Source: Bacteroidales bacterium WCE2004 (GTDB taxonomy: Bacteria; Bacteroidota; Bacteroidia; Bacteroidales; UBA932). Taken from it: a DNA stretch of 64,000 nt. The position numbers and the translations under genes are program-made. Below, piece by piece: positions 40,520 through 48,392 of the stretch. The notes below the pieces were generated by a model. It saw only the letters and a list, made by a program, of their open reading frames with translations. It did no database searches and had not been told where the DNA came from. Position 1 is the stretch's first letter. The number at the start of each line of letters is the position of its first letter. The stretch lies in assembly GCA_900167895.1 (NCBI GenBank), contig FUZR01000002.1:186001-250000 (forward strand). Direction: 5' to 3'.

Positions 40520-40622
40520 TGGTGACATATCCTGCCCAGCCCAACACCGTCCTGTCTGCCACACTCTCCGTCACGCCAGCCCTGCCCACCCCGGTCCTGC
40601 CCAGCCCCGACCTACCCACGGG

Positions 40623-40732
40623 CTGTTTTTACTAACTCGCAGTCTATCAATGTAATATCAGATTACACGTGGTAAAAAATGACTACGTGTAATCTAGTAA
40701 AGCATTGATATTTAACAAATAGCGAAAAACAG
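40623..40732. repeat. 110-bp interrupted palindrome with three coaxial arms
   Basis: Three pairs of arms share exactly one centre (40677.5): CTGTTTTT (40623-40630) with AAAAACAG (40725-40732), TATCAATG (40645-40652) with CATTGATA (40703-40710), and AGATTACACGT (40660-40670) with ACGTGTAATCT (40685-40695). Parts between the arms do not pair. This may be a miniature inverted-repeat element, a large regulatory palindrome or an RNA structure. Confidence 0.75.
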
Positions 40733-40933
40733 GCGTGTCAGCGTATTGATATATAATTCTTTAAAGCGCACAGCCCAGGCAGGAAAGTATAGACAGAAGG
40801 AGCTGCCCGGCGGAGCGACAGGTGGACGGGATGGAGGGGGTGGAAGGGCGATCGAAGGTGGGTGGGTGGTGGAGGTTTAGTGCGAGGATGTGCAATTTTT
40901 TTGCTATTTTTCGCTTGCAAAAACGAACCTGTG

Positions 40934-41935
40934 ATGCACAAGACGCTATTCCCGCTGGCAGCACTCGCCTCCCTGCTGCTTTCCGGCTCCGCCGCGCAGG
41001 CGCAGCCGACCGTCACGCAGCTCTATTTCGACACCCGCGCGTCCTTCCACCAGGAGGTCGCGGACGGGCGCTATTTCAGTCAGTTCACCGGCGACCATTT
41101 CAACCTCAACATCCGCGGCACGCTCACGGACAAGCTGGATTTCCGCATCCGACAGCGGCTCAACAAGAAGGTCTTCGACGAGCGCAACATGTTCAACGCC
41201 ACGGACTTCCTCTATCTGCGCTGGCAGGCCACGCCGCGCTGGGCGTTCACCGTGGGCAAGAACGCCGTGCTGATCGGCGGCTATGAGTTCGACGCCGTGC
41301 CGATCGACGTCTACTACTACAGCAATTTCTGCAACAACCTCTATCAGGGATTCGCCTTCGGCGTCAATGCCGAGTACGCGCTGGCCGAGGAGCAGACGCT
41401 GGGCTTCCAGGTCTGCAACTCTCCCCTCTCGCTGGGCTTCCAGAACCTCTACGCCTTCAATTTCGCCTGGACGGGCCGCTTCGCGCCCTGGTGGAGCACC
41501 CTCTGGAGCGTCAATTTCGTGCAGGACGAGTTCCACCGCACGGTCAACTACATCGCGCTGGGCAACCGCCTCGTCTTCGGCGACCTGGCCATCGACGTAG
41601 AGTGGATGAACCGCGCGGGCGCGGGACAGCGCAATTTCTTCTCGGATTATACCGTCATCTCCAAGATCATCTGGACCGTCGGAAAATGGAACCTGTGCGC
41701 CAAGGGCGGCTATGAGAGCAACGACATCGCCAACGTGGACGCGGCGGGGCGGGCGCTCGACCTGGCCGTCGCGCCCGGCACGCGCAACGTCTACGCCGGC
41801 TGCGGCGTGGAATTCTTCCCGCTCCCCGACCGGGACCGGCTGCGCCTGCACGCCGTCTATTTCAAGAGCAGTTCGATCGGCGTCGACAATTTCGACATCG
41901 GCATCACCTGGCGCCTGGACATCATCAAGCGCTAG
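40934..41935 (+). CDS. Outer-membrane porin-like beta-barrel
   Basis: Exported protein of 333 residues with signal peptide MHKTLFPLAALASLLLSGSA and cleavage near AQA-Q. The ATG at 40934 is used because only it gives a proper signal; the frame is open upstream. The mature protein alternates hydrophobic/aromatic strands and short turns (LDFRIRQRLNKK, WAFTVGKNAVLIGGYEFDA, RVYAGCGVEFFPL) and ends GITWRLDIIKR. The pattern fits porins of the OprO/OprP-like group in Bacteroidota. Substrate unknown. Its stop overlaps the stop of the convergent patatin gene (shared CTAG). Confidence 0.7.
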   Translation: MHKTLFPLAALASLLLSGSAAQAQPTVTQLYFDTRASFHQEVADGRYFSQFTGDHFNLNIRGTLTDKLDFRIRQRLNKKVFDERNMFNATDFLYLRWQATPRWAFTVGKNAVLIGGYEFDAVPIDVYYYSNFCNNLYQGFAFGVNAEYALAEEQTLGFQVCNSPLSLGFQNLYAFNFAWTGRFAPWWSTLWSVNFVQDEFHRTVNYIALGNRLVFGDLAIDVEWMNRAGAGQRNFFSDYTVISKIIWTVGKWNLCAKGGYESNDIANVDAAGRALDLAVAPGTRNVYAGCGVEFFPLPDRDRLRLHAVYFKSSSIGVDNFDIGITWRLDIIKR

Positions 41936-42936
41936 TCTGCCTGCGCTTCGTAGCTGTCAAGGGCCGCGCTCATCAGGGCGCGGCCTTTTTCGACGATCTC
42001 CCCGGCGTGGGAATAGCCGTACACGCCGTGGTAGGAGTCGAAGGGCAGGTTGACGAGGATGTCGGGCTTGTAGAGGTCGATCTGCAGGCGCGCGATGGTG
42101 TGGTTCATGATGCCGAAGCTGCGCTGCAGGACGGAGGCATAGCTGTCGGCGGCGTCCAGGGGGATGTTCTTCTCGCGGGCGGCGGCCTCCAGACGGCGGT
42201 CGAGCCGGCCGGCGTCGATCCGCTCGCGGATCATCCGGCCGCCGGCCTTGCCCGCCTTGCGGACCTTGTCCAGCAGGGCGCCTTCCGAGGCCAGCGTGTC
42301 CTTGAGCCGGTCCGTCGCGCGCTCGCGAAGCAGCTCGCCCGTCTCGGTGATCGCCGCGCGGGTCTTCATATAGCGGGTGATGCCCTCCGCATCGATGCGG
42401 TTGACGTTGAATCCCACCAGGATGTCGCCCTCGCTGCGCTCCACGAGGTCCAGCGGGAAGGTGTTGACCAGGCCGCCGTCCACCAGCGTGTGGCCGCGCC
42501 ACTTGACGGGCCGGAACATCGAGGGAATGGAGATGGAGGCGCGAAGGGCCGTGAAGAGCGGGCCCTCGCGGAAGACGACTTCTTCGCCCGTGAAGAGGTC
42601 GGACGCGACCGCCGCGAACGGGATGGGCAGGTCCTCGATGCGCACGTCCGGGACGCGCTCCTTGATGGCGCGGATGACCTTGTCGCCCTTGACGAGCGAA
42701 TTGCGGCTGGGCGCAAAATCCATTAGGGAGACCACCTGGACGGGGTCGAGGCCACAGAGCCATTCCTTGAAGGGCTCGAGGCCGCCTGCGGCGAAGATGC
42801 CGCCGACCAGCGCGCCGGCGGAGGATCCCGCCACGGACGTGATGCGGTATCCCCGCTCCTGGAGGACTTCGATGGCGCCGATGTACGCGAACCCGCGCGG
42901 ACCGCCGCTGGAAAGGGCAAGGGCAACGTTTTTCAT
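41932..42936 (-). CDS. Patatin-like phospholipase
   Basis: Serine lipid hydrolase of 334 residues, from the ATG at 42936, 6 nt after a -7 element (TAAATTTG, minus strand); the in-frame extension upstream crosses that promoter. Patatin elements: oxyanion loop SSGGPRGFAYIGAIE (9-23), nucleophile elbow GSSAG with Ser39, and the catalytic DGG in LVDGGLVNTFPLD. No signal peptide, so it acts in the cytoplasm or on the inner leaflet. The C-terminal 150 residues are helical and family-typical for RssA-like proteins. Single-gene unit, divergent from the superoxide dismutase gene. Confidence 0.87.
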   Translation of the reverse strand: MKNVALALSSGGPRGFAYIGAIEVLQERGYRITSVAGSSAGALVGGIFAAGGLEPFKEWLCGLDPVQVVSLMDFAPSRNSLVKGDKVIRAIKERVPDVRIEDLPIPFAAVASDLFTGEEVVFREGPLFTALRASISIPSMFRPVKWRGHTLVDGGLVNTFPLDLVERSEGDILVGFNVNRIDAEGITRYMKTRAAITETGELLRERATDRLKDTLASEGALLDKVRKAGKAGGRMIRERIDAGRLDRRLEAAAREKNIPLDAADSYASVLQRSFGIMNHTIARLQIDLYKPDILVNLPFDSYHGVYGYSHAGEIVEKGRALMSAALDSYEAQAD

Positions 42937-42941
42937 AAACA

Positions 42942-42959
42942 CAAATTTACTTATATTTG
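42942..42959. promoter_or_regulatory. Back-to-back -7 elements of divergent promoters
   Basis: TAAATTTG on the minus strand (42949-42942, patatin) and TATATTTG on the plus strand (42952-42959, superoxide dismutase) are only 2 bp apart. Polymerases for the two genes should compete for this site. Confidence 0.6.
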
Positions 42960-42988
42960 CGGAAATAACACACATTAAAACGACCGAT

Positions 42989-43567
42989 ATGAACCTCATC
43001 GAACTCCCCTACGCCCCGAACGCCCTGGAGCCCGTCATCAGCGCCGCCACGCTGGGTTTCCACCACGGCAAGCACCTGCAGGCCTACGTCAACAACCTCA
43101 ACGCCGCCCTGCCGGGCAGCCCGTATGAGGGGATGTCCCTGGAAGAGATCGTCTGCAACGCCGACGGCGGCATCTTCAACAACGCCGGCCAGATCCTCAA
43201 CCACAACCTCTACTTCACGCAGTTCCGCGCCCCGCGCGAGGCCAACGCCCCCACCGGCGCGCTCAAGGGACAGATCGAGCGTCAGTTCGGTTCGTTCGAG
43301 ACCTTCAAGACGGAGTTCGCCGCCAAGGGCGCCGGTCTGTTCGGCAGCGGCTGGGTCTGGCTCTCCGCCGACGAAGACGGCCGGCTCGTCATCACACAGG
43401 AGCCGAACGCAGGCAACCCTGTCACCAAGGGCCTGCGTCCGCTGTTGACCTTCGACGTGTGGGAACACGCCTATTATCTTGATTATCAGAACCGCCGCCC
43501 GGACCATCTGAAGGCCCTCTGGGCCATCATCGACTGGGACGAGGTCGAGCGGCGCTACGCAGAATAA
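42989..43567 (+). CDS. sodB: Superoxide dismutase (Fe/Mn family)
   Basis: Cytoplasmic superoxide dismutase of 192 residues, standard length. The four metal ligands are in place: H25 (FHHGKH), H72 (LNHNLYF), D156 and H160 (DVWEHAYYLDY). Motif GLFGSGWVWL and the Gln/Ala-containing NAGNPVTKGLRPLL precede the last pair. Bacteroidales enzymes are often cambialistic (iron or manganese). The ATG at 42989 follows a -7 element by 29 nt. A 39-codon small ORF starts 20 nt after the stop, likely on the same transcript. Confidence 0.95.
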   Translation: MNLIELPYAPNALEPVISAATLGFHHGKHLQAYVNNLNAALPGSPYEGMSLEEIVCNADGGIFNNAGQILNHNLYFTQFRAPREANAPTGALKGQIERQFGSFETFKTEFAAKGAGLFGSGWVWLSADEDGRLVITQEPNAGNPVTKGLRPLLTFDVWEHAYYLDYQNRRPDHLKALWAIIDWDEVERRYAE

Positions 43568-43587
43568 ACACGAAAACCCTGGAAAGG

Positions 43588-43707
43588 ATGGAAGCAAATC
43601 TCCTGATCAAACACCCCTACGAGGCCCCCGAAGTGGAAATCGTCAATGTGGCCGCCGAAGACAGCATTCTCGCTCTTTCCGATTACTGGAGCGAGCCGCT
43701 CGACTAG
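43588..43707 (+). CDS. Small protein, 39 residues, YxAPExxxV-type
   Basis: ATG-to-TAG ORF beginning 20 nt after sodB. It reads MEANLLIKHPYEAPEVEIVN, then AAEDSILALSDYWSEPLD. The core YEAPEVEIVNV...DSILALS parallels the 40-residue peptide at 6561 (TYMAPETTVLELEVESSILVG): same aromatic-x-APE-x-x-V layout, acidic residues, then SIL and a small-residue tail. Two unrelated loci with the same pattern make coding more credible. Function unknown. Confidence 0.6.
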   Translation: MEANLLIKHPYEAPEVEIVNVAAEDSILALSDYWSEPLD

Positions 43708-43737
43708 ACGAGGACGACGGCAATAGCGGCACGCCGG

Positions 43738-44397
43738 CTATTTGACCGCCTCCAGCAGCTGGTCGCAGATGCTCTGCATGCCGGCGATGGAGGGGTGTCC
43801 GTTCTGCTTGTCGATGTCGTGCAGTTCGATGAGCTGGATGCCGTAGTGCGCGCACACTTCGCGGCTGGATTCGTTGTATTCCTCGTCCAGCTCGGAATTC
43901 TGGATGGAGTAGATCTGCGCGTCGGGGTATTTCTTCTGCAGGGTGTCCAGCAGGCAGGCGTAACCGCCCCGGAAGGTCTTCAGGTCTTCCGCCGTCCAGT
44001 CGGCGAATTTGTACTCGCCCACCGGCGAATGGGCCCAGGCGTCGTTGGTGCCGCCGAACACGAAGATGATGTCGGGATTGCCGAGCATGTCCACGCGGCT
44101 CAGGAAACCGGATCTGGAAGAATCCATCCCGAAGTAGCCGGTGTTGCAGATGGTGGTGCCGCCCCAGGAGTTGTTCTGCTCCAGCTGGTAGCCCTTGGCC
44201 TCGATGTATAGGCTCCACCAGGTCTGGCCGACTTCGGTGACGTCGTTGTTGGCATCGGGATAGAAGGGCGCATATCCCTCGGGGTTATAGTCCTTGAACG
44301 TGGAATACGAGTCTCCCAGGATGGAGACCTTCTTGGTCTGGGCCGACGCGGAGATCGCCGTCGCGGCCAGCAGCGTGAGGAGGATGAATTTTTTCAT
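43738..44397 (-). CDS. Secreted SGNH-family hydrolase
   Basis: Exported esterase/lipase-like protein of 219 residues from the ATG at 44397, which opens a signal peptide (MKKFILLTLLAATAISASAQ). The frame is open upstream but would put a non-signal extension in front of it. SGNH blocks: block I SILGDSYSTF with Ser30, block II Gly in NNSWGG, block III GGTND, and block V with D/H in NGHPSIAG near the C-terminus. It probably deacylates carbohydrates or lipids in the periplasm. The region upstream holds the terminator of the tRNA. Confidence 0.87.
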   Translation of the reverse strand: MKKFILLTLLAATAISASAQTKKVSILGDSYSTFKDYNPEGYAPFYPDANNDVTEVGQTWWSLYIEAKGYQLEQNNSWGGTTICNTGYFGMDSSRSGFLSRVDMLGNPDIIFVFGGTNDAWAHSPVGEYKFADWTAEDLKTFRGGYACLLDTLQKKYPDAQIYSIQNSELDEEYNESSREVCAHYGIQLIELHDIDKQNGHPSIAGMQSICDQLLEAVK

Positions 44398-44442
44398 ATT
44401 GCAATGATATGGATTATCACGGACAATTCCTATAAACACAAA

Positions 44443-44469
44443 CTGCCGCACCTGTTCCGGGTGCGGCAG
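44443..44469 (-). terminator. Terminator downstream of tRNA-Ser
   Basis: CTGCCGCACC stem with a 7-nt loop; read on the minus strand it is followed by a T-rich run. It lies 26 nt after the tRNA 3-prime end. Confidence 0.7.
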
Positions 44470-44494
44470 TAGTTGCATCATGGTTTGTATCGTG

Positions 44495-44582
44495 CGGAGA
44501 GACAGGGATTCGAACCCTGGAACCGCTTTGGACGGTCACACGCTTTCCAGACGTGCCTCTTCAGCCACTCGAGCATCTCTCC
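44495..44582 (-). tRNA. tRNA-Ser (anticodon GGA)
   Basis: 88-nt class II tRNA on the minus strand. Acceptor stem GGAGAGA pairs with TCTCTCC, discriminator G, and CCA is not encoded. The anticodon arm CACGT-CTGGAAA-GCGTG gives anticodon GGA (reads UCC/UCU). A long variable arm and the T-arm GGTTCGAATCC are intact. A -7 element (TATCTTTG, minus strand, 44601-44594) lies 12 nt upstream. Confidence 0.95.
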
Positions 44583-44644
44583 AAATGGGATTGCAAAGAT
44601 ATAAAAGTTTTTTGAAAAAAAAGCCCATTGCGGTTCAATTTTAG

Positions 44645-44652
44645 TATATTTG
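44645..44652 (+). promoter_or_regulatory. -7 promoter element of the glycosyltransferase-tex operon
   Basis: TATATTTG (TAnnTTTG) 6 nt before the ATG at 44659; very short leader. Confidence 0.5.
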
Positions 44653-44658
44653 TGAACT

Positions 44659-45384
44659 ATGGAAAAGAAACTCGTCATCATCCCGACATACAACGAGATC
44701 GAGAACATCTCCAAGATCCTGCAGGCGGTATTCGCGTTGGAGGGTGATTATCACATCCTTGTCATCGACGACGGCTCCCCCGACGGGACCGCCGGCGTGG
44801 TCCGTTCGCTCCAGAAGGTCTATCCTGACAGACTGCACCTGCTGGAACGCAGCAACAAGCTCGGACTCGGCACGGCCTACGTGACCGGCTTCAAGTGGGC
44901 CCTTTCGCGCGACTACGACTATGTCTTCGAGATGGATGCCGACTTCTCCCACAACCCCGCCGACCTGCCGCGCCTGCTGCAGGCCTGTAAGGACGGCGCC
45001 GACCTCTCGATCGGTTCGCGCTACTGCGACGGCATCAACGTCGTCAACTGGCCGCTCGGCCGCATCATGATGTCCTACTGCGCCTCGCTCTATGTGCGCA
45101 TAGCGCTGGGATTCAGGGTCTTCGACAGCACGGCCGGCTTCATCTGCTACACCCGCAGAGTCTTGGAAACCATCGACCTGGATGCGGTCAGGATGAAAGG
45201 CTACGGTTTCCAGATCGAGCTGAAATACACCGCCCACAAGCTGGGCTTCCGGATCCAGGAGGTGCCCGTCATCTTCGTCAACCGCAAGGAAGGCACGTCC
45301 AAGATGTCCGGCGGCATCTTCGGCGAGGCGTTCTGGGGCGTGCTTGCCCTGCGCTTCCGCAAACTCCATCCCAAACAGTCATGA
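44659..45384 (+). CDS. Polyprenol monophosphomannose synthase-like glycosyltransferase (GT2)
   Basis: Cytoplasmic GT-A enzyme of 241 residues resembling dolichol-phosphate mannosyltransferase. Motifs: LVIIPTYNEIENI (nucleotide binding), VIDDGSPDGT, EMDADFSHNPADLPRLL with the DAD metal site, and SRYCDG...WPLGRIMMSYCASLY. It lacks the C-terminal membrane helices of larger forms. It transfers a sugar (usually mannose or glucose) from a nucleotide sugar to a polyprenyl phosphate, feeding cell-surface glycan or protein O-glycosylation, which Bacteroidota possess. The tex gene overlaps its stop by 4 nt. Confidence 0.9.
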   Translation: MEKKLVIIPTYNEIENISKILQAVFALEGDYHILVIDDGSPDGTAGVVRSLQKVYPDRLHLLERSNKLGLGTAYVTGFKWALSRDYDYVFEMDADFSHNPADLPRLLQACKDGADLSIGSRYCDGINVVNWPLGRIMMSYCASLYVRIALGFRVFDSTAGFICYTRRVLETIDLDAVRMKGYGFQIELKYTAHKLGFRIQEVPVIFVNRKEGTSKMSGGIFGEAFWGVLALRFRKLHPKQS

Positions 45385-47516
45385 AAGAGATCTATATCCG
45401 GCACATCGCCGGCCTGCTGGGCCTGAAGGACTGGCAGGTGGAGAACTGCGCCGACCTGTTCGCGGACGGCGACACCATTCCCTTCATCAGCCGCTACCGC
45501 AAGGAGAAGACCGGCGGCATGGACGACGCCGACGTGGCGGAGGTCCGCCACTGGGTGGACGTCTTCGCCGAGATGGAGAAGCGCAAGGAGACCATCCTCG
45601 GGACGATTTCCGAGGCGGGCGCGCTGACCGACGAGCTCCGCTCGAAAATCGAGAACTGCGTTTCCGCCACGGAGCTGGAAGACCTCTACCTCCCCTGGCG
45701 GCCCAAGCGGCGCACCCGCGCCACGGCCGCCCGTGAACTCGGCCTGGAGCCGCTCGCCGACCTGCTCTGGAACGGCAAGACGCGCAACCCGGAGGCCGAC
45801 GCCCGCAAGTTCGTCGGCGACAAGGTCGCGGACGTGGACGCGGCGCTGGCCGGCGCGCGCGACATCGTCGCGGAGCGCCTCAGCGAGACCGCGGTGATCC
45901 GCGAGAACCTGCGCGGTATCTTCCGCCGCAGGCGCGTGACGGCCGGGGTCACCAAGGCCGGCCGCGACAGCGCCGAGGCGGCCAAATACCGCAGCTATTT
46001 CGATTTCAAGATGCCGCTCGACCGCATCCCTTCGCACAACCTGCTCGCCATCCTGCGCGCCCAGAACGAAGGTTTCCTGAACGTCGGCATCGAGACCGAC
46101 GCCGACAAGTGCGACGCCAAGATCTATTACGACTACTGCCAGGAACACGGCTACCCGGCCGGCCCCACGGCCGAGCAGGTCAAGCTGGCCGTGGCCGACG
46201 CCTTCAAGCGCCTGCTGGAGCCGTCGATCAGCGGCGAGGTGCTGCGCGAGGCCAAGGAGAAGGCCGACCGCGAGAGCATCCAGGTCTTCGGGGAGAACCT
46301 CCGCCAGCTGCTGCTCTCCGCCCCCGTGGGGCAGAAGCGCACCATGGCCATCGACCCGGGCTTCCGCAACGGCTGCAAGATCGCCTGCCTGGACGAGCAG
46401 GGCAATCTCCTTTATCATACGATCATCTACCCGCATCCGCCGCAGAACGACAAGGTCAAGGCCATCATGGCCGTGCAGCAGATGCTCGACAAATACGCCA
46501 TCCAGGCCGTCGCCATCGGCAACGGCACCGCCTCCCGCGAGACGGAAGACTTCATGAAGCGCATCCGCCTGCCGGAGGGCTGCAAGGTCTGGACGGTGAG
46601 CGAGGACGGCGCGTCCATCTACAGCGCCTCCGAGATCGCGCGGCAGGAATTCCCCGACGAGGACGTGACCGTGCGCGGCGCCGTGTCCATCGGCCGCCGC
46701 CTGATGGACCCGCTCGCCGAGCTCGTCAAGATCGATCCCAAGAACCTCGGCATCGGCCAGTACCAGCACGACGTGGACCAGGCGCTCCTGAAGGAGAAGC
46801 TGGACAACACGGTGGAGAGCTGCGTCAACGCCGTCGGCGTCAATCTCAACACCGCCTCCCCCTGGCTGCTCGCCTACGTGGCCGGCATCGGCCCCGCGCT
46901 CGCCGACAACATCGTCGGCTACCGCACGGCCAACGGCGGCTTCCGCAGCCGCGACGAGCTGCACAAGGTCCCCCGCCTCGGCCCCAAGGCCTTCGAGCAG
47001 TGCGCGGGCTTCCTGCGCGTGCGCGGCGCGGAGAACCCGCTGGACGACTCCGCCGTGCATCCCGAATCCTACGGCATCGTGGACAAGATGGCCAAGTCGC
47101 TGGGAGTCAGCACCAAACAGCTGGTCGGCAACGCCGAGCTCTGCGCCCGCATCCAGGCCAGGGACTTCGTCACCGACAAGGCCGGCCTGCCCACGATTGG
47201 CGACATCCTCAAGGAGCTCGCCAAGCCGGGTCTCGACCCGCGCGAGCAGGCCTCGGAGTTCGCCTTCGCCGACGACATCCACGGCATCGACGACCTCAAG
47301 GTCGGCATGGAGCTGCCGGGCATCGTCACGAACATCACCAACTTCGGCGCATTCGTCGACATCGGCATCCACGACAACGGCCTGGTGCACGTGTCCCAGA
47401 TGGGCCCGCGCGGCACCGACCCGACCAAGGTCGTCAAGCTGCACCAGCAGGTGCGCGTCGCCGTGACCGCCGTCGACCTCGACCGCGGCCGCATCAGCCT
47501 CCGTCTGCTGAAATGA
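45381..47516 (+). CDS. tex: Tex-family transcription accessory protein with S1 domain
   Basis: Nucleic-acid-binding protein of 711 residues, full length. N-terminal Tex domain (IPFISRYRKEKTGGMDDA), a YqgF/RNase H-like fold (KRTMAIDPGFRNGCKIACLD), helix-hairpin-helix motifs (LLAYVAGIGPALADNIVGYR, VPRLGPKAFEQCAGFLRV) and a C-terminal S1 RNA-binding domain (VTNITNFGAFVDIGIHDNGL, about residues 640-705). Tex proteins act in transcription and RNA handling. It is translationally coupled to the mannosyltransferase-like gene and its stop abuts that of the convergent esterase gene. Confidence 0.95.
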   Translation: MKEIYIRHIAGLLGLKDWQVENCADLFADGDTIPFISRYRKEKTGGMDDADVAEVRHWVDVFAEMEKRKETILGTISEAGALTDELRSKIENCVSATELEDLYLPWRPKRRTRATAARELGLEPLADLLWNGKTRNPEADARKFVGDKVADVDAALAGARDIVAERLSETAVIRENLRGIFRRRRVTAGVTKAGRDSAEAAKYRSYFDFKMPLDRIPSHNLLAILRAQNEGFLNVGIETDADKCDAKIYYDYCQEHGYPAGPTAEQVKLAVADAFKRLLEPSISGEVLREAKEKADRESIQVFGENLRQLLLSAPVGQKRTMAIDPGFRNGCKIACLDEQGNLLYHTIIYPHPPQNDKVKAIMAVQQMLDKYAIQAVAIGNGTASRETEDFMKRIRLPEGCKVWTVSEDGASIYSASEIARQEFPDEDVTVRGAVSIGRRLMDPLAELVKIDPKNLGIGQYQHDVDQALLKEKLDNTVESCVNAVGVNLNTASPWLLAYVAGIGPALADNIVGYRTANGGFRSRDELHKVPRLGPKAFEQCAGFLRVRGAENPLDDSAVHPESYGIVDKMAKSLGVSTKQLVGNAELCARIQARDFVTDKAGLPTIGDILKELAKPGLDPREQASEFAFADDIHGIDDLKVGMELPGIVTNITNFGAFVDIGIHDNGLVHVSQMGPRGTDPTKVVKLHQQVRVAVTAVDLDRGRISLRLLK

Positions 47517-48392
47517 TTATTTGAACGCTTCCTGGCAGAAGTTTTCCAGGAAATCGGACCAGTTGTACCACTCGTGGCCGCCCGTGTTGACGACGAGGCG
47601 GTGGGGATAGTGGTGGTTGGCGAGCCGGCGGCTGAAGAGCCGCATGTGCGGGTAGAAGAAGTCCGCCGTGCCGATATAGATGGCATAGAAGGCGGGCGGG
47701 TCGGCGAACTGCCGCTTCAGCTTCCAGCGCAGCCCGCCGTAGACGTCGCGGTGGAATTTGGCCGCGGCCGTCGGGTAGGCGTAGGGCGAGAACAGCCCGA
47801 CATAATCAAACGTATCCGGGTGATTGGCAGACAGATAGATGGTCTGCAGCGCGCCGCAGGACATGCCCGCGATGGCGCGGCCGGACTTGTCCGCTACCGT
47901 GCGGAAGAGGCTGTCCACCCGCTCCACGACATCATGCACGAAATAGCGCTCCACTTCCCCGTCGACCGTGAAGAAGGCCCGCGTGGCGGGGATGGCGCGC
48001 CCGTTCCTGTAGTCGCGGTCGCTGCGATAGTTGTTCATATTGGGCATCACCAGGATGAAGTCCGCCGCGCGGCCCTGGCGGCGCAGCGTGTCGATGCAGT
48101 GGAAGACGTCCGCGCTGTCGATCCAGGTCTTCTCGTTGCCCCGGGCGCCGTGCAGGAGATACATCACCGGATAGCGCCGGAGCGTGTCGCGCTCATATTC
48201 CTTCGGCAGATAGACGACCATCCGGCGCTCCGACAGCTTGGGTTCGCTGCTCGGATAGGTCACCGTGCGGATGATGCCGTCGTAGCCGGTCAGGCCCTCG
48301 ATGTCCCGGCTCTCCGGGCCGCGCGCGAAGCGGGCCATCGAGCAGGAGCAGGCCAACAGGGCCAGCAGGAAGAGCGGAAGGATCCTTCTCAT
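47517..48392 (-). CDS. Esterase D/feruloyl esterase-like lipoprotein
   Basis: Exported hydrolase of 291 residues with lipoprotein-type signal MRRILPLFLLALLACSCS. Alpha/beta-hydrolase elements: VMYLLHGARGNEKTWI (oxyanion), nucleophile elbow AGMSCGALQT (serine in G-x-S-x-G), Asp in IGTADFFYP and His in GGHEWYNW. The layout is that of family 1 carbohydrate esterases and S-formylglutathione hydrolase relatives; a role in removing acyl groups from polysaccharides is plausible. It follows the glycosyltransferase gene with a 4-nt overlap on the minus strand. The stop codon abuts tex. Confidence 0.85.
   Translation of the reverse strand: MRRILPLFLLALLACSCSMARFARGPESRDIEGLTGYDGIIRTVTYPSSEPKLSERRMVVYLPKEYERDTLRRYPVMYLLHGARGNEKTWIDSADVFHCIDTLRRQGRAADFILVMPNMNNYRSDRDYRNGRAIPATRAFFTVDGEVERYFVHDVVERVDSLFRTVADKSGRAIAGMSCGALQTIYLSANHPDTFDYVGLFSPYAYPTAAAKFHRDVYGGLRWKLKRQFADPPAFYAIYIGTADFFYPHMRLFSRRLANHHYPHRLVVNTGGHEWYNWSDFLENFCQEAFK

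Larger units (their letters stand above)
40214..40933 (+). other. Non-coding region rich in inverted repeats
   Basis: 720 bp without a supported gene. Short open frames on both strands lack promoters and match nothing. The stretch has three symmetrical elements (listed separately) and a C-rich segment (about 40530-40620) with repeated CCTGCCCA/CCAGCCC words. GC content swings sharply from C-rich to AT-rich near 40640, unlike normal intergenic regions in this genome. Confidence 0.6.
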
